NCBI GenBank assembly: GCA_002633005.1
Contig: NMRA01000228.1
Location: forward strand, 383,866-420,181
Reading direction: 5' to 3'
Origin: Phoronis australis
Lineage: Eukaryota; Phoronida; Phoronidae
DNA length: 36,316 nt
Positions 34,701 to 36,316 of the stretch are shown in pieces (position 1 is the stretch's first letter; each line of letters opens with the position of its first letter). The position numbers and the translations under genes were made by a program. The notes under the pieces were generated by a model. The model was not told where the DNA came from, ran no database searches, and worked only from the letters and a program-made list of their open reading frames with translations.

Positions 34701-36221
34701 TGCACTTAGCATAAAGTGCTTTTTTTACTAATGCGTACTTAGAGTGGATTTAACTTCATCAAGTTTTTGCACGCGACACTGACACTTAAGGTGAATTTAC
34801 AAATGGTTGGTAATTGTTAGATTCACATCCTTCATCTGAAAACAATCAACTATTGGTTAATTAACTTGATGAACATGTCCGTTGCAGATCAAGGCCCGAA
34901 GTCAGCTACGAACTGCTGGGATGTCACATGACATGTATATGGGCGCTACGGTGTTTGCTGACTCTGTCCAGATTTACGGTGTTATGTTTGTCTTCATCAT
35001 TATACTGCTGGCCTTCAAGGTAAATAGAGCATGTGAACAATTGCACATTATTATATTGCTGGTAATCAGGGTAACTTGTCGTATGTGAACTCTTGTGCAT
35101 TATAATATTGCTGGTAATCAGGATAACTAGAGCATGTGAATATTTGTGCAATAATATATTGTTGGTAATCAAGGTAACTTGAGTATGTGAACACTTGCGC
35201 ATTGTCATATTGCTGGTAATCCGGATAACTTAAGCATGTGAACACCTGTATATCAACCATTATACTGTTGGTCTTCTTGGTAATGCCAGAGTGTGTGATC
35301 GCTTGCACGTTTTTCATTATTAAGTATTGAAATTAGTTCATCAGTACTTTGGTGCAAAGAATTTTTTCCTGACATATGAAACTTGAGAATGTGCATCCTG
35401 AAGTCATGTTCCAGATTTAAAGAGTTTTCTGATACTTGCAGATTTTACACATTAATGCAATTTATCTAAAAGACAGCAGATAACATGTGACTAAAGTATG
35501 TAAACCTTGTTGAAACAGTATTCAGTGTTTCTGGCCTTGCTTGACATTGCTACAATAGACCAAGCAGAAACAAAGGAGATGAAAATCCGTGAAGCTCTAC
35601 ACATCAATTGATGCAAGCTCAGTCTCAATAGCCAACTGGCACACCACAGGTTGTCATTGTTAGTCTAGTCTACTGTTACTCCCCTGTAACTGACTGTGAC
35701 TGTGTATCATTACATGTTGTTGGGCCTAGCAAGGTGGCCACTGATTTATGTCTGAGGAACCGATGGAGTTTCAATAAACGCCGAAACATGTCAAGCCGGT
35801 TTAAATCCGTCGTTGTTTTTGTTAACTTTGCTTGCCTTTTGTTATGCGCGATAGTTTTGTGCCAATACATCTGTTGCTATAGTGAATGGTAAGTACTAGG
35901 ATTGTAGCCATGGTCAGTAAATTGAGAGCAAGAAGTCAGAGTGAGCACCTCACCATTTTCATACAAGTTAACTAAAACATATTTAACATGGATATGACGT
36001 GGTCAAGAACATGATGGTTGAGTCATTAGGTAATGAGACAACTTCCACTGTGTCTGTGTCTGTTACAGGTGGAAGGATTCTACCACCCGGGCGCCATGTT
36101 GTGTCTGGTCTTACTATTCCTGTTCTATGGTTTCCTCAACATGTTACTGGTCTACAATCTGTCATTTTTCTTCAACAAGACAGAATCAGCTCTCAACATA
36201 TTGCCAACTCTCACATTCCTA
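1674..36221 (+). CDS. ABCA5-like: ABCA5-like full-size ABC transporter, multi-exon gene (3' end beyond window)
   Basis: Subfamily A ABC transporters are large membrane proteins (TMD1-NBD1-TMD2-NBD2) that use ATP to move lipids across or within membranes; ABCA5 acts mainly in lysosomal/late endosomal membranes in mammals. Twenty complete coding exons and one remnant join with consistent phase and consensus GT-AG borders. Exons 1-11 total 1,998 nt (666 codons) and exons 13-21 total 1,571 nt. Subfamily hallmarks are seen: the TVQE junction before helix 1, ASVDAAI in the loop, EKEKKIKE after helix 2, GHNGAGKTT Walker A, LSGGQKRK signature, DEADI(L/F)A-DRKAV across the exon 12/13 border, and [17 protein letters not shown] closing NBD1. 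The last few are much nearer ABCA5 than ABCA1 or ABCA3 as I recall those proteins. TMD2 is incomplete and NBD2 absent only because the window ends. The substrate cannot be read from sequence. Confidence 0.9.
1770..2508 (+). other. Intron 1
   Basis: A 739-bp GT-AG intron (gtaagt...ttttccag). It contains an open frame of 95 codons at 2146-2433 with no recognisable homology and no splice logic linking it to the gene. I see no repeat in it. Confidence 0.8.
2509..2896 (+). CDS. ABCA5-like: ABCA5-like coding exon 2 (first TM helix and start of exoplasmic loop)
   Basis: Encodes residues 33-162. Helix 1 is [17 protein letters not shown] (33-49), followed by the large extracytoplasmic loop characteristic of ABCA proteins. 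N-glycosylation sequons at NSS 83, NKT 120, NAT 133 and NYS 140 agree with a luminal or extracellular location. Acceptor ttttccag and donor AGAG|gtttgt; it ends in phase 1 and joins exon 3 to complete a glycine codon (KRG-SCRN). Confidence 0.93.
5543..5808. mobile_element. TIR element (MITE-like), CAGGGA-ended
   Basis: The left end starts CAGGGATCCGTTCCAAGAAA and the reverse complement of the right end starts CAGGGACTCGTTCTGAGAAA; both continue to CTGACTT. The interior has further inverted AAGATT/CTTAAGTTT stretches, so much of the 266 bp can fold back. No transposase is present. I could not find a convincing target-site duplication, so the superfamily is open (the CAGGG ends are hAT-like). 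Confidence 0.65.
5977..6314. mobile_element. TA-flanked MITE, GTCCACACACAG family, copy A
   Basis: A 338-bp non-coding element flanked by TA (5975-5976 and 6315-6316). Its ends are imperfect inverted repeats: left AGTCCCGTCCACACACAGCC, right (reverse complement) TTGCCGCCCACACACAGACT, continuing into gttagaacaactt / cactagaacaagtt. A second copy in intron 4 (20391-20855) shares the ends and interior blocks such as cagctgataatta and caagttaccctagaacaagtt. The TA target suggests a Tc1/mariner-type helper transposase, but that is inference. Confidence 0.72.
6690..7000. repeat. Two diverged units of the ~135-bp satellite seen in intron 16
   Basis: Blocks tatctcctaaaccccttgca (6731), ggaggcaattttag (about 6813) and tgtggcaattttgg (about 6982) match the anchor motifs of the array at 31830-32810 (tctcttaaacccttgcagga and agtggcaatttt). 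The copies are heavily diverged. Confidence 0.5.
7163..7337. repeat. 58-bp tandem repeat, three copies
   Basis: The unit begins atttctctagatggcgatca and ends gaagtgaacaata. The first two copies are nearly identical and the third has a single change (agttcagtg for agttaagtg) and ends in a T run. The near identity means recent duplication. It does not contain exon sequence; exon 3 lies 370 bp downstream. Confidence 0.93.
7704..7816 (+). CDS. ABCA5-like: ABCA5-like coding exon 3 (exoplasmic loop)
   Basis: Encodes residues 162-199, [11 protein letters not shown] through [14 protein letters not shown]. The ASVDAAI block, just ahead of the second membrane helix, is a strong ABCA5 group signature; one sequon (NTT) is present. 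Acceptor ctgtacctag, donor AAG|gtatgt, phase 0 at the 3' end, giving IIK-LYGN with exon 4. The short open frame starting near 7910 in the following intron is not a continuation. Confidence 0.88.
11122..11173. repeat. Small imperfect hairpin
   Basis: Arms ggcaaaacccccacc and ggtaggcgttttgcc pair at 13 of 15 positions around a loop of roughly 20 bases. Function unknown; possibly a relic of a foldback element. Confidence 0.4.
11512..12864. mobile_element. TA-flanked MITE, GGCCTTTCATACT family, copy 1 (interrupted)
   Basis: Ends are inverted repeats: left AGGCCTTTTCATACTGACTT, right (reverse complement) GGGCCTTTCATACTAACG, flanked by TA at 11510-11511 and 12865-12866. The interior shares cgatgtaaagtgcgaagttaac and tagctttggt-type blocks with the copy at 26034-26445, and the ctttaatgggactgaagtt block with 16993-17332. 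It is interrupted by an 844-bp TTAA-flanked insertion (11895-12738); without it and one TTAA the element would be about 505 bp. No coding capacity. Confidence 0.75.
11895..12738. mobile_element. piggyBac-like non-autonomous element nested in a MITE
   Basis: Flanked on both sides by TTAA (11891-11894 and 12739-12742). The 12-bp terminal inverted repeats are perfect: CCCTTATCCTGC at the left and GCAGGATAAGGG at the right. A TTAA target duplication and CCC...GGG ends are the established signature of piggyBac transposons. The 844-bp interior has no transposase frame and includes one ambiguous base (12200), so it would depend on a helper elsewhere. It lies inside another TIR element, so it inserted later. 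Confidence 0.85.
14287..14370. repeat. 28-bp tandem repeat, three copies
   Basis: Units begin agatatcttgg, agatatcttgg and ggtaacttgtgg and each carries ttggtccatg or ttggcccatg. A diverged minisatellite with no visible role. Confidence 0.8.
15278..15357. mobile_element. Short TIR fragment related to the GTCCACACACAG family
   Basis: The left end atgccgtccacact and the right end agtgtggactacat are inverted over about 80 bp, and the interior ttgcactagtgcaagtta resembles copies A and B. It may be an internally deleted relative; no target duplication is evident. Confidence 0.4.
16993..17332. mobile_element. TA-flanked MITE, GGCCTTTCATACT family, copy 2
   Basis: 340 bp flanked by TA at 16991-16992 and 17333-17334. 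Left end AGTCCCTTTCATACTAACTT; right end reverse complement AAGGACCTTTTATACCAATG. The interior gtgacatctggtgattactt and gacactgaagttaac blocks match copy 1. Non-coding. Confidence 0.7.
18398..18624 (+). CDS. ABCA5-like: ABCA5-like coding exon 4 (end of loop, TM helix 2, coupling segment)
   Basis: Encodes residues 200-275. After [10 protein letters not shown] comes a hydrophobic helix [20 protein letters not shown], then [22 protein letters not shown], the charged EKEKKIKE plus MRMMG motif that is among the best conserved in ABCA membrane domain 1 and probably contacts NBD1. Acceptor cctttcag, donor TTCTG|gtgagt, phase 2; the first base of exon 5 completes the final tryptophan. Confidence 0.95.
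18630..18672 (+). repeat. G-rich short repeat just inside intron 4 donor
   Basis: Three successive gtcggg blocks (gtcggggttgtgagggcc, gtcggggttgtggtggct, gtcgggga) follow the exon 4 donor directly. G triplets near a donor are known intronic splicing enhancers in animals; that role here is inference. Confidence 0.5.
18714..18974. mobile_element. TIR element (MITE-like), TTGGGAGACTTTC family
   Basis: The left arm begins tacattgggagactttcaaa and reaches ctgatcatgtgagacc; the reverse complement of the right arm begins tgtcaatgggagactttcag and reaches ctgatcatgtgggacc. The arms are about 45 bp with gaps. Total about 260 bp, non-coding, about 90 bp downstream of the exon 4 donor. Confidence 0.72.
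20391..20855. mobile_element. TA-flanked MITE, GTCCACACACAG family, copy B
   Basis: Starts AGTCCCGTCCACACACAGCC after TA (20389-20390) exactly as copy A does, and follows it through gaacacct, cagctgataattatttcc, caagttaccctagaacaagtt and the tagtttaaata block. The right end is degraded (gtaagtttgtgatacaca). It is longer than copy A because of an internal tandem duplication at 20417-20506. Confidence 0.7.
20417..20506. repeat. 45-bp perfect tandem duplication inside MITE copy B
   Basis: Two identical units (20417-20461 and 20462-20506), each starting aaaacaatgtgcactgtccc and ending caatttacccc. Absent from copy A, so it arose after the elements separated. Confidence 0.93.
21695..21860. mobile_element. 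Short palindromic element with CGTTCAGTA...CGCTAGGACC ends
   Basis: Left arm CGTTCAGTACACGCTAGGAC from 21702; reverse complement of the right arm CGTTCAGTAACGCTAGGACC ending at about 21854. Total about 165 bp. The left arm runs into three tandem copies of acgctaggacct (from 21712). Just upstream (about 21665-21690) acccgac...gtcgggt forms its own small hairpin. Probably a MITE-like foldback element. Confidence 0.6.
22699..22741. repeat. (GT)n microsatellite
   Basis: An almost uninterrupted tgtgtg run with two gc interruptions, about 42 bp. The cysteine/valine repeat protein that could be read through it is an artefact of the repeat. Confidence 0.95.
23417..23774 (+). CDS. ABCA5-like: ABCA5-like coding exon 5 (core of membrane domain 1)
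   Basis: Encodes residues 275-394. At least four hydrophobic segments are visible: [57 protein letters not shown], and [34 protein letters not shown] matches the conserved STFF-x-(K/A)A pattern between ABCA helices, and the [11 protein letters not shown] segment the end of TMD1. Acceptor gttgtag, donor GATTGG|gtaagc, phase 0. One of the larger exons (358 nt). Confidence 0.95.
23775..24551 (+). other. Intron 5
   Basis: A 777-bp intron ending ttgtctag. Contains a foldback element near its 3' end (24371-24494). An open frame at 24008-24259 is cysteine-rich but shows no family motif. Confidence 0.75.
24371..24494. mobile_element. Foldback element in intron 5
   Basis: The inner arms cccgtattttgagaaccagt and actggttctcaaaattcggg are nearly perfect complements, and weaker pairing extends outward to about 48 bp per arm (agttttgggaatagtcaggtata against its counterpart). 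The loop is about 25 bases. It ends about 57 bp before the exon 6 acceptor, so in the transcript it would form a long hairpin close to the splice site. Confidence 0.7.
24552..24705 (+). CDS. ABCA5-like: ABCA5-like coding exon 6 (last helix of membrane domain 1)
   Basis: Encodes residues 395-445. [19 protein letters not shown] is the stretch ahead of the last TMD1 helix (compare the N/D-EGA-(N/S)F pattern in ABCA5). The helix [20 protein letters not shown] is followed by VWFDSIIP, the conserved exit into the cytoplasm. Acceptor tgtctag, donor CCAA|gtaagt, phase 1. Confidence 0.93.
25185..25368 (+). CDS. ABCA5-like: ABCA5-like coding exon 7 (TMD1-NBD1 linker)
   Basis: Encodes residues 446-506. 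[18 protein letters not shown] corresponds to the family's P-x-E-(F/Y)-G...(F/L)-P-S-(Y/F)-W element after TMD1. It is followed by a hydrophilic, Asn/Glu-rich linker ([20 protein letters not shown]) likely to be flexible. Acceptor ttatttcag, donor TTACG|gtgggt (a weaker donor), phase 2. Confidence 0.9.
25427..25602 (+). mobile_element. tRNA-derived SINE-like element in intron 7
   Basis: An RNA polymerase III A-box-like motif (tggccgtgtggg, 25441-25452) and a perfect B-box (ggttcgaatcc, 25485-25495) are about 32 bp apart, as in tRNA genes. A non-tRNA body of about 100 bp follows, ending in an A-rich tail (ataaatgaaaaa). The acceptor stem does not pair, so this is not a functional tRNA gene. 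Target-site duplications are not clear. It lies between exons 7 and 8 in sense orientation. Confidence 0.65.
25818..25888 (+). CDS. ABCA5-like: ABCA5-like coding exon 8 (entry to NBD1)
   Basis: Encodes residues 507-530, [24 protein letters not shown]. This is the first strand of NBD1, matching the family pattern I-x-x-(L/I)-x-K-x-(F/Y) then VxAVxG/LRN ahead of the Walker A exon. At 71 nt it is too small to be noticed as an open frame. Acceptor cattccag, donor AATG|gtaagt, phase 1. Confidence 0.88.
26034..26445. mobile_element. TA-flanked MITE, GGCCTTTCATACT family, copy 3 (in intron 8)
   Basis: 412 bp flanked by TA (26032-26033, 26446-26447). Left end AGGCCTTTTTGCTCAAATTT, right end reverse complement AATGCCTTTCGCACAAATGT. 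The interior atcgatgtaaactgcaaagttaac, attagctttggtcg and taggtgtcgctattgt blocks match copy 1. It fills more than half of intron 8. Confidence 0.7.
26644..26777 (+). CDS. ABCA5-like: ABCA5-like coding exon 9 (NBD1 Walker A)
   Basis: Encodes residues 531-575. [20 protein letters not shown] carries a perfect Walker A P-loop (GHNGAGKTT, 546-554), which binds the ATP phosphates; the following [16 protein letters not shown] is the standard continuation. All catalytic residues, including the P-loop lysine 552, are intact. Acceptor tcacaacag, donor CTG|gtaagg, phase 0. Confidence 0.97.
26778..27404 (+). other. Intron 9
   Basis: 627 bp between the Walker A and Q-loop exons (gtaagg to tctgcag). I see no repeat, RNA gene or element in it. 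Confidence 0.75.
27405..27557 (+). CDS. ABCA5-like: ABCA5-like coding exon 10 (NBD1 Q-loop)
   Basis: Encodes residues 576-626. [20 protein letters not shown] is the Q-loop region (Gln 595), which couples the nucleotide site to the membrane domains; [15 protein letters not shown] follows as in other ABCA proteins. Acceptor tttctgcag, donor GAG|gttagt, phase 0. Confidence 0.96.
27558..27922 (+). other. Intron 10
   Basis: 365-bp intron (gttagt to gtcacag). No feature recognised. Confidence 0.8.
27923..28042 (+). CDS. ABCA5-like: ABCA5-like coding exon 11 (NBD1 signature motif)
   Basis: Encodes residues 627-666, [19 protein letters not shown] then [25 protein letters not shown] (647-651) is the ABC signature that completes the partner ATP site. 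The next residues expected are the hydrophobic Walker B strand, which is not found downstream before the N. Acceptor ttgtcacag, donor AAG|gtacat, phase 0. Confidence 0.96.
28043..28490 (+). other. Intron 11, left part, up to assembly gap
   Basis: Begins gtacat. I searched it for the Walker B pattern (LLLDEPT-x-GMD) in all frames and see none, and no acceptor followed by NBD sequence. It runs into the N at 28491. Confidence 0.7.
28491..28491. other. Probable assembly gap hiding most of exon 12 (Walker B, D-loop, H-loop)
   Basis: A single N separates intron 11 from sequence that begins in the middle of a tandem repeat unit containing the end of exon 12. About 45 codons of NBD1 are missing at exactly this point, so the N most likely stands for unresolved sequence of unknown length rather than one base. 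Confidence 0.75.
28492..28502 (+). CDS. ABCA5-like: ABCA5-like coding exon 12, 3' remnant only (end of H-loop segment)
   Basis: The 11 bases catcttcgctg, followed by donor gtatgc, read (D)-I-F-A plus one base. The two further repeat units spell the preceding residues too (DEADIFA and DEADILA), which is exactly the family's H-loop continuation (HFMDEADILAD). Phase 1 at the donor joins exon 13's first two bases to make the aspartate of DRKAV. The rest of the exon is absent from the window, not shown to be absent from the genome. Confidence 0.7.
28492..28755. repeat. 91-bp tandem repeat (three copies) carrying an exon end and splice donor
   Basis: Unit boundaries recur at exactly 91 bp (catctt at 28492, 28583 and 28674). 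Each unit has the 3' end of exon 12, a G|gtatgc donor, then the intron sequence ttacattttgaatttgtata to caatcgtggttttct. The second and third units begin with gatgaggctgacatctt. The last is followed by tctaatgagct, resembling tctgatgaggct, suggesting a short microhomology between exon and intron drove the duplication. Copies differ at a few bases (gcaatt/gcattt, ttcgctg/ttagctg). Confidence 0.9.
28828..28918 (+). CDS. ABCA5-like: ABCA5-like coding exon 13 (NBD1 after H-loop)
   Basis: Encodes [20 protein letters not shown] then [10 protein letters not shown]. This matches the ABCA pattern DR-x-A-(I/V)...G-x-L-(K/R)-C-x-GSS-x-FLK-x-K-(W/F)-G-x-GY that closes the ATPase core, with DRKAV and GIGY pointing to ABCA5. 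Acceptor tttttttag, donor TTGAA|gtaagt, phase 2 (next base T completes Asn). Confidence 0.94.
28919..29550 (+). other. Intron 13
   Basis: 632-bp intron (gtaagt to tattccag). No feature recognised. Confidence 0.8.
29551..29690 (+). CDS. ABCA5-like: ABCA5-like coding exon 14 (NBD1 C-terminal regulatory region)
   Basis: Encodes [20 protein letters not shown] through [10 protein letters not shown]. The pattern C...(V/L)...HVP-A-A...L-x-Y-x-LP-x-x-D-x-DKF-x-G corresponds to the segment after the ATPase core in ABCA5. Phase 1 start and end; acceptor tattccag, donor GCGG|gtcagt. Confidence 0.92.
29691..30756 (+). other. Intron 14
   Basis: 1,066-bp intron (gtcagt to tttacag). Contains an open frame at 29965-30306 without family resemblance. 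No repeat recognised. Confidence 0.75.
30757..30870 (+). CDS. ABCA5-like: ABCA5-like coding exon 15 (end of NBD1)
   Basis: Encodes [20 protein letters not shown] then [17 protein letters not shown]. The SYG-x-S-(M/I)-TT-(L/M)-E-(E/D)-VFL motif ends NBD1 in ABCA proteins. Acceptor atttacag, donor CTTG|gtacac, phase 1, giving FLKLE with exon 16. Confidence 0.95.
30871..31179 (+). other. Intron 15
   Basis: 309-bp AT-rich intron (gtacac to cttctacag). Nothing else seen. Confidence 0.8.
31180..31638 (+). CDS. ABCA5-like: ABCA5-like coding exon 16 (linker and first helix of membrane domain 2)
   Basis: Largest exon, 459 nt. It starts with a hydrophilic serine-rich linker ([19 protein letters not shown], then [13 protein letters not shown]) that has several basic-Ser contexts and could be phosphorylated (inference). 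[22 protein letters not shown] follows, then the helix [20 protein letters not shown], and the second exoplasmic loop begins after FVFIEAS. Acceptor ctacag, donor GTAG|gtgagc, phase 1. Confidence 0.94.
31639..33053 (+). other. Intron 16, mostly satellite
   Basis: 1,415 bp from gtgagc to cttttgaag. About 1 kb of it is the diverged repeat array at 31830-32810. Long open frames within it (31739-32185, 32285-32660) are products of the repeat and are not supported as genes. Confidence 0.7.
31830..32810. repeat. Diverged tandem array, ~135-bp unit, about 6-7 copies
   Basis: Anchor motifs recur in order: tctctatctgctaaacccttgcaggatctt, gaaatttggc, tgttttcttttgaa, gacttggacggatctga and (t/a)gtggcaatttt. 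The last falls near 31962, 32238, 32372, 32503 and 32779, mostly 130-140 bp apart or about double that. Unit identity is low. Two similar units lie in intron 2 (6690-7000). Confidence 0.6.
33054..33238 (+). CDS. ABCA5-like: ABCA5-like coding exon 17 (second exoplasmic loop)
   Basis: Encodes [20 protein letters not shown] through [13 protein letters not shown]. Two sequons (NHT, NST) fit an exoplasmic position. The sequence of this loop is poorly conserved in the family, so the assignment rests on phase, splice sites and position. Acceptor cttttgaag (an uncommon A at -3), donor GAG|gtttgt, phase 0. Confidence 0.85.
33239..33770 (+). other. Intron 17
   Basis: 532-bp intron. It ends with a 16-bp tandem repeat (cactgctgacctctga, 2.5 copies, 33715-33755) immediately before the branch/acceptor region (ctgattaatctgttcacag). 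Confidence 0.8.
33771..33922 (+). CDS. ABCA5-like: ABCA5-like coding exon 18 (second exoplasmic loop, conserved part)
   Basis: Encodes [20 protein letters not shown] then [11 protein letters not shown] and on to FDNIFNR. The (Y/F)N-x-T-x-x-(H/Y)SLP-x-x-(L/V)N pattern is the conserved stretch of the ABCA second loop. Sequons NFT, NDT, NVT and NTS. Acceptor ctgttcacag, donor AACAG|gtaggt, phase 2. Confidence 0.93.
33923..34283 (+). other. Intron 18
   Basis: 361-bp intron (gtaggt to gttccag); no feature recognised. Confidence 0.8.
34284..34428 (+). CDS. ABCA5-like: ABCA5-like coding exon 19 (membrane domain 2, helix 2)
   Basis: Encodes [17 protein letters not shown] then a helix [20 protein letters not shown] and TDMVTDRE. 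A conserved ABCA feature is the small-residue/PP end of this helix followed by an acidic segment leading into the KI(K)A..QL coupling motif of the next exon. Acceptor ttgttccag, donor GAG|gtatgc, phase 0. Confidence 0.93.
34429..34887 (+). other. Intron 19
   Basis: 459-bp intron (gtatgc to gttgcag); nothing recognised. Confidence 0.8.
34888..35019 (+). CDS. ABCA5-like: ABCA5-like coding exon 20 (membrane domain 2 coupling segment and helix 3)
   Basis: Encodes [18 protein letters not shown] then [37 protein letters not shown] corresponds to KIKAYTQLKLSG in ABCA5, the cytoplasmic motif of TMD2; the hydrophobic [12 protein letters not shown] is the next helix. Acceptor ccgttgcag, donor TTCAAG|gtaaat, phase 0. 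The 3' end of this exon has been tandemly copied into the following intron. Confidence 0.94.
34996..35320. repeat. ~51-bp tandem repeat of the exon 20 3' end and its donor, about six units
   Basis: Unit 1 is the exon end itself (cattatactgctggccttcaa, gt, then agagcatgtgaac). Units with tattgctggtaatca-(g/a)gg-taact...gcatgtgaac follow, with the attgctgg core repeating at intervals of 51, 52, 51, 51 and 55 bp. Units at about 35071, 35174 and 35280 keep a GT at the donor position (AATCAGG|gtaact, ATCAAG|gtaact, TTCTTG|gtaatg); units at about 35122 and 35224 have lost it (ggataact). Confidence 0.85.
35020..36068 (+). other. Intron 20
   Basis: 1,049 bp from gtaaat to ctgttacag. The first 300 bp is the exon-derived repeat; 35735-35815 has a hammerhead-like motif. 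No other element seen. Confidence 0.75.
35740..35812 (+). ncRNA. Degenerate hammerhead-ribozyme-like motif (Penelope-type relic)
   Basis: CTGAGGA (35752-35758, fits the CUGANGA core) and GAAAC followed by ATGTC (35783-35792, fits GAAA-short stem III-UH) are in hammerhead order. Between them GG-A-GTTT and AAAC-G-CC can form a stem II hairpin, but with an extra ACCGAT on the 5' side. Flanking GATTTA (35742-35747) and TAAATC (about 35803-35808) could close the distal part of stem I. Minimal type I hammerheads like this are known in Penelope-like retroelements. The stem II defect argues that it is inactive. Confidence 0.3.
36069..36221 (+). CDS. ABCA5-like: ABCA5-like coding exon 21 (membrane domain 2, helices 4 region; last exon in window)
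   Basis: Encodes [20 protein letters not shown] through [18 protein letters not shown]. There is one long hydrophobic helix ([20 protein letters not shown]), the conserved F-x-F-x-K/N-x-E type turn, and the start of another helix. Acceptor ctgttacag, donor CTA|gtaagt, phase 0, so the gene continues; the remaining helices and NBD2 (about 400 residues in relatives) lie to the right of the window. Confidence 0.93.
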
Positions 36222-36316
36222 GTAAGTACACATGCACTTGTATGTAGCTGCTCCAGTATGCCTCAAACAGTGAATTTTTTAAAATTGATTCAATAATGTC
36301 AAACAAAGATTTATTT

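Overview
The window is eukaryotic nuclear DNA, most likely from an invertebrate animal. Introns are AT-rich, range from about 0.3 to 10.6 kb, and follow the GT-AG rule. They are littered with short terminal-inverted-repeat (TIR) elements, microsatellites and minisatellites. I cannot name the species or phylum from sequence alone. A lone N at 28491 looks like a closed assembly gap, and a second N at 12200 is an isolated ambiguous base.

The one gene I can support is on the plus strand: a full-size ABC transporter of subfamily A, closest to the ABCA5 branch (ABCA5/6/8/9/10 type). I reconstructed 21 coding exons by joining GT-AG introns with matching phase, from the ATG at 1674 to a donor at 36222. 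Exons 1-11 give exactly 666 codons: a first transmembrane helix, a glycosylated exoplasmic loop, the rest of membrane domain 1, then nucleotide-binding domain 1 (NBD1) with Walker A, Q-loop and LSGGQ signature. Exon 12, which should carry Walker B, D-loop and H-loop, is almost entirely lost at the N; only its last 11 bases remain. Exons 13-21 give the end of NBD1, the linker, and most of membrane domain 2. The last helices and NBD2 lie beyond the right edge. By comparison with a typical ABCA5 of about 1,640 residues, roughly three quarters of the protein is represented.

Layout: 1-1661 is upstream or 5' intron sequence. Exons 1-4 are far apart (introns of 0.7, 4.8 and 10.6 kb), and exons 5-21 are denser (23.4-36.2 kb). 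The large introns 2, 3 and 4 hold most of the mobile elements. These include three members of a TA-flanked family with ends like GGCCTTTCATACT, one of them split by a TTAA-flanked piggyBac-like element. Two members of a GTCCACACACAG family and several single foldback elements are also present. Intron 7 holds a tRNA-derived SINE-like element, intron 16 a diverged satellite of about 135 bp, and intron 20 a degenerate hammerhead-like motif of Penelope-element type.

The most interesting signal is that two exons of this gene have had their 3' end, including the splice donor, tandemly duplicated into the following intron. After exon 12 there are three 91-bp units, each carrying an exon end (DEADIFA or DEADILA) plus a GT donor. 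After exon 20 there are about five further units of about 51 bp, each resembling the exon end plus donor. The first of these would extend the exon by exactly 17 codons in frame, duplicating a hydrophobic stretch. These look like natural raw material for alternative 5' splice sites.
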